Below, piece by piece: positions 1 to 7,357 of a stretch of DNA of 22,268 nucleotides. The notes beneath the pieces were generated by a model. It did no database searches. It worked only from the letters and a program-made list of their open reading frames with translations, and was not told where the DNA came from. The stretch's first letter is position 1. Every line of letters starts with the position of its first letter. Source of the stretch: Clostridia bacterium (lineage in GTDB: Bacteria > Bacillota > Clostridia > Peptostreptococcales > Anaerovoracaceae); contig JAKSSJ010000007.1 of NCBI GenBank assembly GCA_024403215.1, positions 1 to 22,268 of the forward strand, given 5' to 3'. The translations under genes were made by a program, and so were the position numbers.

Positions 1-504
1 TATGGGCCGAAGATTAGCTCGGCGCTGATGCTGTTTGAAGAGCCGGGCGGCGCCCAGGCCGAAGGGCCTGGGGCCCGCGCAGCGGGCGGCGGCACGGCCG
101 CCAGCGCCGCGTGCTACGATGATCTGCTCGCAAAAGATGAGTACGGATTATATTACTTCACATTCTCAGATTTAATAAACCCGCTTCACATGCAAACAGA
201 AGGGCTCGCAAAACTTTTTGAAAAGCTTGCTGCAAGTTTTGACTGCGTCGTGATAGACGTCCCAAGCAACTGCATTCTTGGCGTTGAAGTCCTTCCGTAT
301 TGTGATGACATTGTAGAAGTTTACGGCGCAGATCAAAGCCGATATTACTATTGTGACGAGCATGTTGGCTTCTTAGAAAAGCTTTGTCCTGATTCAAAAA
401 TACATCGACTCTATTTCTCGTCAAATCAAAATTCGGATTTGCAGTCATCGCAAACTAACATAAAAGAAAAGGTGAAAGATCTTGCTTTCGAAATCAAGTT
501 CTAA
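1..504 (+). CDS. tadZ: TadZ/CpaE-like Tad pilus localisation ATPase, 3' part
   Basis: The gene enters the window already open: frame 1 is open from base 1 and encodes 167 residues before the stop at 502-504, so the start and the Walker A region lie upstream. The visible part has the C-terminal half of a MinD/ParA-like fold. A hydrophobic strand with the pattern FDCVVIDVPSN resembles the Walker-B-like strand of these ATPases. In Tad systems TadZ/CpaE sits at the inner membrane and positions the secretion apparatus. The assignment rests mainly on context, because tadA, tadB and tadC follow directly. Codons from about 43 to 111 form a GC-rich, Gly/Ala/Pro-rich insertion unlike the rest of the gene (separate entry). 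The last codons overlap the probable TTG start of tadA by 23 bases, suggesting translational coupling. Confidence 0.75.
   Translation, partial: YGPKISSALMLFEEPGGAQAEGPGARAAGGGTAASAACYDDLLAKDEYGLYYFTFSDLINPLHMQTEGLAKLFEKLAASFDCVVIDVPSNCILGVEVLPYCDDIVEVYGADQSRYYYCDEHVGFLEKLCPDSKIHRLYFSSNQNSDLQSSQTNIKEKVKDLAFEIKF
43..111 (+). repeat. GC-rich in-frame insertion within tadZ
   Basis: About 69 bases (23 codons) of almost pure G/C interrupt an AT-rich gene. They contain the perfect hairpin CCCAGGCC-GAAG-GGCCTGGG at 53-72. The encoded peptide is a low-complexity Gly/Ala/Pro stretch. The length is a multiple of three and has no stop, so the frame is kept. The block resembles in composition, and in its GGCCTGGG core, the GC-rich hairpin at 3360-3407. 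It may be a short repeat element tolerated as a linker. Confidence 0.5.
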
Positions 505-1723
505 ACTATCCATTTCATATTTTGCAGACAAGGTCAGAAGCAAAATGAGTCTTTGCGCAGAAAATATTTCTGACGAAGAAGTAATGCGCCTCACAAAAGA
601 AATCATACTTTCAGATCCTCTCACTCAAATAAAAAATTTTTCATATTGTAATGATTTAATTCATAAAGTCTACTGTACGCTTCGCTGCGAGCTAGAACTC
701 TTGCAAGATATTGCTGATGATCCTGCAGTTACAGAAATCATGGTAAACGGACCAAAAGATATATTCGTTGAACGCCATGGCCACATCGAAAGAGCGAGCA
801 TCAGCTTTGAAGATAGAGATGAGCTTCAGCGCATCATACAAAGACTTGCCGCAAGAGTAGGCAGAGAAATCAACGATATGAATCCAATCGTTGATGCCAG
901 GCTTTCCGATGGTTCTAGAATTAACGCAGTTAATTCTAACATTGCAATTGATGGACCTATTCTTACGATAAGAAAATTTAATCAGAACAGAATGACAATG
1001 GAAGATTTAATCCGCCGCGGCGATATAACTAAAGATGCTGCAGCTTTTATATCTTCCATCGTTAAGGCTCGCTACAACATTTTAGTTAGCGGTGGCACAA
1101 GCTCCGGCAAAACAACTTTCCTCAACATACTCTCCGACTTTATTCCAAAGGACGAGCGCCTTATCGTCATAGAAGACAGCGCAGAGCTTCAGATTCGAAA
1201 TCACGAGAATCTTGTGCGCATGGAATCAAAGCTCGCAAATGCACAGGGCAAGGGTGAGGTAAGTATTAAAGATCTTATCAAGTCATCACTTAGAATGCGT
1301 CCAGACCGCGTCATAGTTGGTGAAGTTAGAGGCATAGAGGTTATTGATATGATTGCGGCGATGAGCACAGGACACGATGGCTCGCTATCAACAGGCCATG
1401 CAAATTCCGCAAGAGGAATGATTAGGAGATTAGAAACGATGTATCTTTCGGGCAACGATTATCCGATTGATGCAGTAAGAGGGCAGATATCAGAAGCAAT
1501 CGAATACGTGATTCATTTGCAAAGAGATGCTGATGGAAACAGAAGAGTTGTTGAGGTGTCTGAATTTTTAGGTTATGAAAACGATCAACCGATACTTAAA
1601 GCGATTTTTAAGTTTAATGAAGGCAAGGGGCTTTGCCGCACCGAAAACAAAATCACAAGAACCGATAAGCTTGCAAGAATTGGACTACAATGTTTATGTG
1701 ATGAGCCCAGCGGAAAAGCTTAA
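482..1723 (+). CDS. tadA: TadA/CpaF secretion ATPase
   Basis: A hexameric-type secretion ATPase of the VirB11/CpaF family, which powers Flp pilus assembly at the cytoplasmic face of the membrane. The 413-residue product has the usual length. It shows Walker A GGTSSGKT at about residues 204-211, an Asp-box-like LIVIEDSAEL, Walker B RPDRVIVGEVRG near 275-284, and a His-box-like STGHDGSLSTGHANS near 296-311. The C-terminus (TRTDKLARIGL) looks like the normal family ending, so the frame is intact to about base 1690. I chose TTG at 482 because AAGGTG lies 8 bases upstream. An in-frame ATG at 545 is the alternative, but it has a weaker ribosome binding site. The 3' end overlaps tadB deeply. Confidence 0.93.
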   Translation: MLSKSSSKLSISYFADKVRSKMSLCAENISDEEVMRLTKEIILSDPLTQIKNFSYCNDLIHKVYCTLRCELELLQDIADDPAVTEIMVNGPKDIFVERHGHIERASISFEDRDELQRIIQRLAARVGREINDMNPIVDARLSDGSRINAVNSNIAIDGPILTIRKFNQNRMTMEDLIRRGDITKDAAAFISSIVKARYNILVSGGTSSGKTTFLNILSDFIPKDERLIVIEDSAELQIRNHENLVRMESKLANAQGKGEVSIKDLIKSSLRMRPDRVIVGEVRGIEVIDMIAAMSTGHDGSLSTGHANSARGMIRRLETMYLSGNDYPIDAVRGQISEAIEYVIHLQRDADGNRRVVEVSEFLGYENDQPILKAIFKFNEGKGLCRTENKITRTDKLARIGLQCLCDEPSGKA

Positions 1724-2402
1724 GTTCTATTTAATACTTGCCAGCATATATTTTATTCTTGGTTTTTTATTCTATAGAGACGTAATTGTTTCTGCCATTC
1801 TTTGTTTTCTTACGATTCCATCAAAAGGGGTTTACATTGACTACAAAATTAAGAAACAGAAAGAAAAATTATTAGAGGGCTTTAGAGACGCGCTCTATTC
1901 AATTTCTGCGAGCATTGCTGCCGGCAGGCAGATGCCGCAAGCAATTGAAACAGCAGGGACTGAGCTTAGCGGCAGCGTCGCCTTGGAATTTTCTTTGATG
2001 GCCACAGCCTATCACCAGTCTCACGCCGAGATAGGTGATCTTCTATCAAGCTTTGCCGCCAGAAGCGGCCTTTCTGAAATAAAACAATTCGCAGACGCTT
2101 ACAGAGTCTGCAAGAAATGCGGAGGAGATTTAGAATCAGTATGCTTAAAGAGCGCATCGCTGTTATTAGACAAAATAGATTTTCAAAACGAAGTGAAGAT
2201 GCTAGTCTCTCAGAAGAAACTAGACATAGCACTTCTAACAGCGATGCCTCTTTGCGTCCTTCTTTTCCTAAATCTCTGTTCCTATTCTTACATAGAACTT
2301 CTTTACACAACCATTATCGGAAGAATAATAATGACAGTCTCCCTGGCTCTGATAGTTATAGCGCTATTTTGGGGTATGAAGATTACAGACTTAAAAATCT
2401 AG
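1575..2402 (+). CDS. tadB: TadB-like inner-membrane platform protein
   Basis: A type II secretion system F-domain membrane protein that would form the inner-membrane platform for the Flp pilus together with TadC. Two hydrophobic segments follow a conserved-looking stretch with pattern DYNVYVMSPAEKLKFYL. A cytoplasmic helical T2SSF domain comes next (FRDALYSISASIAAGRQMP onward). Two further hydrophobic segments close the protein. The start is uncertain. ATG 1575 gives 275 residues and overlaps tadA by 149 bases; in-frame ATG 1617, TTG near 1670 and ATG near 1698 are alternatives, and none has a good ribosome binding site. Homology-like sequence begins before the 1698 ATG, so an earlier start is favoured. 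Confidence 0.82.
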   Translation: MKTINRYLKRFLSLMKARGFAAPKTKSQEPISLQELDYNVYVMSPAEKLKFYLILASIYFILGFLFYRDVIVSAILCFLTIPSKGVYIDYKIKKQKEKLLEGFRDALYSISASIAAGRQMPQAIETAGTELSGSVALEFSLMATAYHQSHAEIGDLLSSFAARSGLSEIKQFADAYRVCKKCGGDLESVCLKSASLLLDKIDFQNEVKMLVSQKKLDIALLTAMPLCVLLFLNLCSYSYIELLYTTIIGRIIMTVSLALIVIALFWGMKITDLKI

Positions 2403-3316
2403 CAGACAAGAAGGCTCTAAAAAATGCAATCCTCACCATCATAATCACCGCCGTAATTTTTGCTGCAGCGTATTTTACTACAGATACAGAAGATAAGAAT
2501 GTTACAGCCTTTGTCCGCGAAGAAACCTCGCGCACAGAAACTGTTCAATTAGAACTATCCAAAGATGACGAGGTCTTAACCCTTACAGAAAACCTCACAA
2601 TACTTCCTGAGGGCTTTACCCAAGACTCAGAAGAAGATGAATACGTTCCTGAAAGCTTTCTTACAGCATATAGCAGAAAGCTGCTTAGTGATCTAAACAA
2701 AAACTCAAGCAACTCCGCACTTCTTCTTCCAACATATGAAGATGGTGTAGACATTACGTGGACAGTAAAAGGTGAGGAGCTTCCAATTTGGATCTTGGGC
2801 CTAGGCCTAATCCTTGCCCTTGCAATATATTTTTCAAGATACGATGAAATAAAGAAAACTAACAAAGCACGCAAAGAAGAATTCGCCCTTGAACTGCCAA
2901 ACATGGCAATGCAGTACACTCTAATGCTCAATACCGGCCTCATCTCCGAGTCCGCATTCGAAGAACTGATTAGGCAGAATCAAGATGAAAGCAATTATCT
3001 ATACATTGTCTTTCGTGCTCTCTTAGATAAAGCTCGTAGCACTAACACTTCCTTTGTATACGAGATGTATAACTTTTCAAGCAACTTTGGAAACAAAGAT
3101 TTCCTACGGTTCTCAACTCTATGCGTAGAGCATTCGCATAGAGGCTCTGAACTGGCCAGCAAACTAGACAACGAAAGAAAACAACTCTGGAATGGCCGCC
3201 TTTCAAACGCCAAAGCCAAAGCAAAGGAAGCAGAGACAAAGCTCTGCTTCCCACTCATGCTGCTGCTCTTAGCCCTAGTGCTAATCTGCGTTGCCCCCGC
3301 CTTTCTCGAGATGTAA
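2369..3316 (+). CDS. tadC: TadC-like inner-membrane platform protein
   Basis: The second F-type platform protein of the pilus machine. The frame runs unbroken to 3316. It encodes one hydrophobic segment near the N-terminus (AILTIIITAVIFAAAYF). A roughly 110-residue acidic, probably extracytoplasmic stretch follows, then a second membrane segment (PIWILGLGLILALAIYF). Next comes a helical T2SSF-like domain (EFALELPNMAMQYTLMLNTG...) and a final membrane segment. The open frame extends back to 2117, but that part lies inside tadB and reads as nonsense. I place the start at TTG 2369, overlapping tadB by 34 bases. No good ribosome binding site is visible, so coupling from tadB is likely and the exact start is unsure. 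The operon is then interrupted by repeats. Confidence 0.78.
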   Translation: MGYEDYRLKNLADKKALKNAILTIIITAVIFAAAYFTTDTEDKNVTAFVREETSRTETVQLELSKDDEVLTLTENLTILPEGFTQDSEEDEYVPESFLTAYSRKLLSDLNKNSSNSALLLPTYEDGVDITWTVKGEELPIWILGLGLILALAIYFSRYDEIKKTNKARKEEFALELPNMAMQYTLMLNTGLISESAFEELIRQNQDESNYLYIVFRALLDKARSTNTSFVYEMYNFSSNFGNKDFLRFSTLCVEHSHRGSELASKLDNERKQLWNGRLSNAKAKAKEAETKLCFPLMLLLLALVLICVAPAFLEM

Positions 3317-3450
3317 CATATATCCTCGCGCGCTCCCGCGCGGCTTTAATAAGAAGGTTGGCGGCTTCGGGCCTGCTGGCCTGGGAGGGGCCTCAGGCCC
3401 GGCCGCCAAAGCGTGTCCCGCTGCACGCTCCCGCTTGCCCGCTACCACAC
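3317..3450. repeat. GC-rich spacer with a hairpin, downstream of tadC
   Basis: This non-coding stretch is far more GC-rich than its surroundings. It contains a large imperfect hairpin at 3360-3407, in which an outer GGCGGC pairs with GCCGCC and an inner GGGCCT pairs with AGGCCC. No T-run follows, so it is not a classical intrinsic terminator. A shorter GCGCG/CGCGC element lies just after the tadC stop. It resembles the GC-rich insertion in tadZ and probably belongs to the same class of dispersed GC-rich hairpins. Confidence 0.5.
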
Positions 3451-3679
3451 ACCTTGCCACATTTTAATTTTTTCATCAAAGTGGCAAGGTTTTAAGGCCA
3501 CAATACGGCATGCACCTTGCCACATTTCAAGTTTTTAAACAAAGTGGCAAGGTTTTTAGGCCACAATACGGCATGTACCTTGCCACATTTCAAGTTTTTA
3601 AACAAAGTGGCAAGGTTTTTAGACCACAATACGGCATGCACCTTGCCACATTTTAATTTTTTCATCAAAGTGGCAAGGT
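3451..3679. repeat. Palindromic repeat array A (4 units, 63-bp period)
   Basis: Four 40-bp units start at 3451, 3514, 3577 and 3640, exactly 63 bp apart. Each has the perfect arms ACCTTGCCAC and GTGGCAAGGT around a 20-bp AT-rich loop. Units 1 and 4 have the same loop, and units 2 and 3 share another (order ABBA). The 23-bp spacers between units are nearly identical to each other (…GGCCACAATACGGCATG…), so this is not a CRISPR array. Units 1-3 are followed by short T-runs on the + strand. Confidence 0.95.
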
Positions 3680-3713
3680 AAATCAATCAATTTCTTTAAA
3701 AAGATACTAAAAT

Positions 3714-3944
3714 TCCTTGCCAAAAAATCAAAATTCGGCTGTTGTGGCAAGGTTACCTATATAAAAAACTAGTCATAATCCTTGCCAAAAAATCAAAATC
3801 TGATTGTTGTGGCAAGGTTACCTATAAAAAACTAGTCATAATCCTTGCCAAAAAATTAAAATTCGGTTGTTGTGGCAAGGTTACCTATAAACAACTTATC
3901 ATAATCCTTGCCAAAAAATCAAAATCCGGTTGTTGTGGCAAGGT
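3714..3944. repeat. Palindromic repeat array B (4 units, about 63-bp period)
   Basis: Four units of a related but distinct type begin, by their CCTTGCCA arm, at 3715, 3780, 3843 and 3906 (intervals 65, 63, 63). The arms are CCTTGCCA and TGGCAAGG, and the 22-bp loop is conserved around an ATCAAAAT core. Spacers share TTACCTATA and CATAAT. The first unit lies 74 bp after the last unit of array A. The array ends about 25 bases before the start codon of the nuclease-like gene, so that gene's promoter probably lies in or beside it. Confidence 0.93.
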
Positions 3945-3968
3945 AAACGAAAAAAGAAAGGATGCAAA

Positions 3969-4769
3969 GTGAAAAATATTTACAATGAAGTGGCAAAATA
4001 CAAAGAATCTATTATGAAACATAAAGATACTTTAGAAAAGTATTTAGAAAAATCTCCTGAAGGATCCATCAAGATAGATAACAGGCCAGAAGGAACACTC
4101 TTTGCGCTGAGAACTAATACAGATGGACAAAATAAAGTTAAGTACATCAGCAAGAAGGATACTAAGGTGCTTAGCAAGTATGCTAGCAAGCGCTTTGCTA
4201 AAGACGCATTAAATGTGCTTAATAAGAACCTTAAGGCTTGTGAAGGATTTCTAAATGTGCATTCTACTTTAGAAATAGAGGACGTGGCGGCACAGTATCC
4301 AGATGAATTCAGAAAAGCTAACACTCTTTATAAGGATAAGAAAGCTATTATAGATGAGTGGAGGGCTGTAGAGTACCGTAGTAACCAATATAGGCTTGAC
4401 CAGCTAGTGTGTAAAGCATCCGACGGTAACATGTATAGATCCAAAGCTGAAGTAATGATAGCAGAAATACTATTGAAGTATAATTTGCCCTTTAGATATG
4501 AGTGCGAGATGTATCTTGGAAATATGAAACATCCAATATTTCCTGATTTCACTATACTAAACCCGAAGGACATGAGCGAGTGGTACTTTGAGCACTTCGG
4601 AATGATGGACACCTCTGAATATGCGAGCAACGCGGTAAAAAAGATAATTGCCTATTCCAATGCAGGCTATGAGTTAGGCAATAGATTTGTTTTTACAGTG
4701 GAAAGCTCTATGACTCCTTTGTCCATCGAGTATGTTGAAAAGATAATCAGACATTACTTTATAGATTAA
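3969..4769 (+). CDS. Probable PD-(D/E)xK-type nuclease, repeat-associated
   Basis: A 266-residue soluble protein. The start is GTG 3969, preceded by AAAGGA with good spacing. The upstream in-frame ATG at 3930 lies inside the last array-B unit and is less likely. The N-terminal half is charged and helical, with a PEGSIKIDNRPEG motif near 30-42. The C-terminal half looks like a restriction-endonuclease fold: a helix with SKAEVMIAEILLKY (E161), then FPDFTI (D193), then WYFEHFGMMD (E208, H209). That E...PD...ExH pattern fits the PD-(D/E)xK superfamily. I recall similar uncharacterised proteins from gut Clostridia but cannot name a Pfam entry. The function is therefore inference. Its position, between repeat arrays and inside a tad operon, suggests a mobile or repeat-linked module. 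Confidence 0.7.
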   Translation: MKNIYNEVAKYKESIMKHKDTLEKYLEKSPEGSIKIDNRPEGTLFALRTNTDGQNKVKYISKKDTKVLSKYASKRFAKDALNVLNKNLKACEGFLNVHSTLEIEDVAAQYPDEFRKANTLYKDKKAIIDEWRAVEYRSNQYRLDQLVCKASDGNMYRSKAEVMIAEILLKYNLPFRYECEMYLGNMKHPIFPDFTILNPKDMSEWYFEHFGMMDTSEYASNAVKKIIAYSNAGYELGNRFVFTVESSMTPLSIEYVEKIIRHYFID

Positions 4770-4820
4770 TATCAAATTTAGATAATAAAAAACAGAACTT
4801 ACGTTAATAAGGAGGAGAAT

Positions 4821-5000
4821 ATGGAGAAACTTTTAGGAAGAATAAAGAACAATTTAAGAAACCCTCAGTCTGGTATGGAGTTAGTTGAAGTGGCAATCAT
4901 TATAGGCGTAGTGGTTGTTCTTGGCCTAGTATTTAAAACTAAAATATCAGCTTTTGTTAAAACAATCCTTAATAGCTTAAATGCAGCTGACTTTACTTGA
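4821..5000 (+). CDS. flp: Flp-type pilin
   Basis: A 59-residue prepilin, the probable major subunit of the Flp pilus. A short basic leader (MEKLLGRIKNNLRNPQSG) is followed by MELVEVAIIIGVVVVLGLVF. This gives the class III prepilin pattern G/XXXXE, with Gly18 as the last leader residue and Glu at +5 of the mature protein, then a hydrophobic helix. Processing would need a TadV/CpaA peptidase, which is not in this window. The ribosome binding site GGAGGAG (4811-4817) is the strongest in the tad region, fitting a highly made subunit. The 51 bases between the nuclease stop and this gene show no clear terminator. In related loci flp usually adjoins tadC; here the repeat-nuclease block separates them. 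Confidence 0.85.
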   Translation: MEKLLGRIKNNLRNPQSGMELVEVAIIIGVVVVLGLVFKTKISAFVKTILNSLNAADFT

Positions 5001-5025
5001 TATTGGCGGCGAGGCGCAGGTCTAT

Positions 5026-5358
5026 ATGAAACGCACAAGTCTATACGAGACACGCAAATCATATATGAAACGTACATTTGCGAGCCGCGCAAAAAGGGGA
5101 TCTGCAACAATTGAAGCTGCCCTTGTAATACCACTTTTGATACTTACCATTGTTGGAATAATCAACATTGCTGGAGTGAGAGAGGTAAGGGTGAGAGAGA
5201 ACAGCACGGAAAACATAAAGAGCACATTGGAGTTCCTTAAAGATGATGCAACAAACCCAGAGGATCTTCTGCGCCTTAGATGGACTGCGGGTTTTGGCGT
5301 GGTTTCTGGTTTAGATGGTACAGCTTCTGGAATCGGTGCTGGCGCTGTGGGCTTTTAA
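5026..5358 (+). CDS. TadE-like minor pseudopilin
   Basis: A small membrane-anchored protein of 110 residues. After a basic stretch it has RGSATIEAALVIPLLILTIVGIINIA, which in short form is the GxxxxEAALVIP signature of TadE-type pseudopilins. The C-terminal tail is Gly-rich. Three in-frame ATGs are possible: 4981 (overlapping flp), 5026 and 5065. I chose 5026 because GCAGG lies about 5 bases upstream, but support is modest. The N-terminal coding region carries imperfect direct repeats of ATGAAACGYACA at 5026 and 5065. The gene lies 25 bases after flp and 11 before the next gene, so it is part of the same operon. Confidence 0.75.
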   Translation: MKRTSLYETRKSYMKRTFASRAKRGSATIEAALVIPLLILTIVGIINIAGVREVRVRENSTENIKSTLEFLKDDATNPEDLLRLRWTAGFGVVSGLDGTASGIGAGAVGF

Positions 5359-5369
5359 TACTGTTAATA

Positions 5370-6608
5370 ATGGTGAATAGAGTTAATCAGATAAAAAATT
5401 CAGATATAACAAATCCGGCTACCAATATTTTTAATGAGAATAAGCAAAGCCGCCGTGGCGGCTTTGCTACAATCTATATTGTCATCACCCTTGCGTCCAT
5501 CATGATGGCTCTTCTTGTCATCATTGAAGTAGCAGAAGGCTTTGGCTGCAAAAGCCTTGCAACAACTATAACAACGAGCGCAGGAGAATCGGTGCTGGGC
5601 GAATACAACGTAGCGCTGTATAAGCGCTACGGGATTTTTGCTGTGCGAAGATTTGAGGACGAGCTCTCCAAGGAAGCCGCTCACTATATAAACGGCAGCA
5701 GCGTTGTAACCAAGGGACTACTACGCCTAAAACTAGATACAGTTGATGTTTACACAGACAGGTACCCGGCGCTGGACGTTAAGGGTCTTTCAAAACAGAT
5801 CATGAAGTTGGCGCCCGAGGCGCTTCTAAAAGATCTCGGTAGTATTGGTGATTCGGGAGGAGTGGGGCTTGGTTCTGATGGGACTGATGGGATAGGTGAA
5901 TCTGGAACTTCAGGAATGGGAAGTAACTCTACTGGTTTTGGTGGAGTCAAAATCCCTGGAGTTAGTCATGAATTGAGAAGTATAAACACTGCCTCGCTGC
6001 CATCCAAGTTGCTAGGCTATTCATCGCGCGAATCGGTGCTGCTCTCCGGCGGCATCGCGGAAGTAAATCCATCCAAGCTAATAGAAGATGAATACATACT
6101 CGCCGTCTGCTCCAACAAGCAGGAGACAAGTTCAAAAAGCTACCTCGCCTATGAAACCGAATACATACTCTTTGGCAATCAGTCCGACACGCTCAACCTG
6201 GCATCGCTAAGAAGAAGCATCTATGCAATACGCTATGCAAAGCGCCTTGCAGACGCGCAGCCCTTGCCCGCCGACCCGCTGATAGCCGGAGCAATTCTTG
6301 CAGCAATCGCAGCACAGGCAGAAGTAGACGTTAATGTAATAGTAGAAGGCGACGAAGTAGATGGCCTAAACTATCAGGGCTACCTTAGACTTTTCCTGTC
6401 ACTGCTTTCTAAGGATGAAAAGCTAGCAAGGCTAATGGACATAATGCAAATCAACATCAACTACGTTGATGGAGTTTTCTTTGCGTTTAGTAATTACGCC
6501 TATGGCTTTGACATGATTGCGAAGTTTAACAAGAGAGTAATAGTACCATTCACCTGGGGATCACCACAGAGAGAGGGAATCATTGAACAGACGCACGTCT
6601 ACAAGTGA
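5370..6608 (+). CDS. DUF5702-like Tad-associated membrane-anchored protein
   Basis: A 412-residue protein with one N-terminal membrane segment (about residues 32-52, GFATIYIVITLASIMMALLV) and a large extracytoplasmic part. The region after the helix (SAGESVLGEYNVALYKRYGIF) resembles the DUF5702 family often found beside TadE genes in Firmicutes; this is recognised by eye and tentative. Residues about 157-197 are a Gly/Ser-rich linker dividing the ectodomain. It probably plays a TadG-like role in pilus anchoring or tip assembly. Start ATG 5370 has no clear ribosome binding site and probably depends on coupling to the preceding stop 11 bases upstream; the GTG at 5373 is equally possible. Confidence 0.7.
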   Translation: MVNRVNQIKNSDITNPATNIFNENKQSRRGGFATIYIVITLASIMMALLVIIEVAEGFGCKSLATTITTSAGESVLGEYNVALYKRYGIFAVRRFEDELSKEAAHYINGSSVVTKGLLRLKLDTVDVYTDRYPALDVKGLSKQIMKLAPEALLKDLGSIGDSGGVGLGSDGTDGIGESGTSGMGSNSTGFGGVKIPGVSHELRSINTASLPSKLLGYSSRESVLLSGGIAEVNPSKLIEDEYILAVCSNKQETSSKSYLAYETEYILFGNQSDTLNLASLRRSIYAIRYAKRLADAQPLPADPLIAGAILAAIAAQAEVDVNVIVEGDEVDGLNYQGYLRLFLSLLSKDEKLARLMDIMQININYVDGVFFAFSNYAYGFDMIAKFNKRVIVPFTWGSPQREGIIEQTHVYK

Positions 6609-6617
6609 ATTGCATGT

Positions 6618-6625
6618 GGGGGGGG
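6618..6625 (+). promoter_or_regulatory. G8 tract at the ribosome binding site of the next gene
   Basis: Eight consecutive G residues lie 10 bases before the GTG start at 6636, and the tract ends in GGGGGA. It probably serves as the ribosome binding site. Because homopolymer tracts can slip, its length could alter spacing and translation. That regulatory idea is inference. Confidence 0.4.
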
Positions 6626-6635
6626 ACAAAGCATC

Positions 6636-7346
6636 GTGGGAAGTTTTTATATAAAAATTAAATCAGAACTGAAAAAATTTATTGGAGCTGATAAGAATTG
6701 TGGTGCCAGGTGGAAACGCGGCACGATAATCGTTGATGCCGCAATAAGTCTTCCAATATTTTTGTTAGCTATGTGCACTATCTTATCATTGTTGCTGCAG
6801 GTTGGCAGAGAAGATAATGCCATGCTAAGCATGTTTAAAACATCGCAGACTGTCACCCGCACGCTCGCTACAGTTGGCTATACTACTGGAGGGGTGTTGG
6901 ATTCAAATACCTTGGAACAGGGAAGTGAAGAATTAATTAATTCCATAAGTCAGGATGACAGAGGAGACTTATACCTCTTTAAGGAAGGGCACGTGCTAGT
7001 ATTTAGACCCTTCATCGGAGAAAAATCCGATTCCGATGGCGACCGCGTCTACATCTTCCCAAAGTATGGCGAGCGCTATCACATAGAAGGCTGCAGCACA
7101 CTGCATAATGGAGAACGCGTAGCAGTGCTAACAGATAAAGTGCGGCGCCAATATAAGGCGTGCGAGATTTGCAAACCAGATGAGTTGCCCGACGGCGCAA
7201 CCGTGTGCATCTATTCAGATGTTTCGCACACGTATCATAGGGAGTCTTGCGCAACGATTACTAAATCTTATGAGTGTATTTCACGAAAAGACGCCATCGC
7301 GCAAGGTTACACCGCCTGCCAAATCTGCCTAAAAGGCTTTGAATAG
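6636..7346 (+). CDS. TadE/F-like pseudopilin with tandem metal-binding motifs
   Basis: A 236-residue protein. A basic N-terminus leads into RGTIIVDAAISLPIFLLAMC, a TadE/F-like pseudopilin helix with Asp where Glu is usual. The extracytoplasmic C-terminal part holds two tandem motifs with identical spacing, H-x3-C-x22-C-x2-C: H149/C153/C176/C179 and H201/C205/C228/C231. Each begins with YHxxxC and ends in ACxxC. Similar modules occur at the ends of some secreted or competence-related proteins. Metal binding, probably zinc, is inference. The start is GTG 6636 behind a G8 tract. It is 27 bases after the DUF5702-like gene and in the same operon. Confidence 0.75.
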   Translation: MGSFYIKIKSELKKFIGADKNCGARWKRGTIIVDAAISLPIFLLAMCTILSLLLQVGREDNAMLSMFKTSQTVTRTLATVGYTTGGVLDSNTLEQGSEELINSISQDDRGDLYLFKEGHVLVFRPFIGEKSDSDGDRVYIFPKYGERYHIEGCSTLHNGERVAVLTDKVRRQYKACEICKPDELPDGATVCIYSDVSHTYHRESCATITKSYECISRKDAIAQGYTACQICLKGFE

Positions 7347-7357
7347 AGGTGATAACA

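Noticed and set aside
2117..2368. Long N-terminal extension of TadC
   Set aside because: It lies wholly inside tadB in another frame, is basic/serine-rich and looks unlike any TadC start.
3451..3944. CRISPR array
   Set aside because: Spacers between units are nearly identical to one another, units are long palindromes with varying loops, and no cas gene is present.
3492..3972. Small repeat-peptide genes (minus strand 3492-3686, plus strand 3742-3972)
   Set aside because: The 63-bp period is a multiple of three, so one frame stays open through each array by chance; there are no ribosome binding sites or conserved features apart from the repeat itself.
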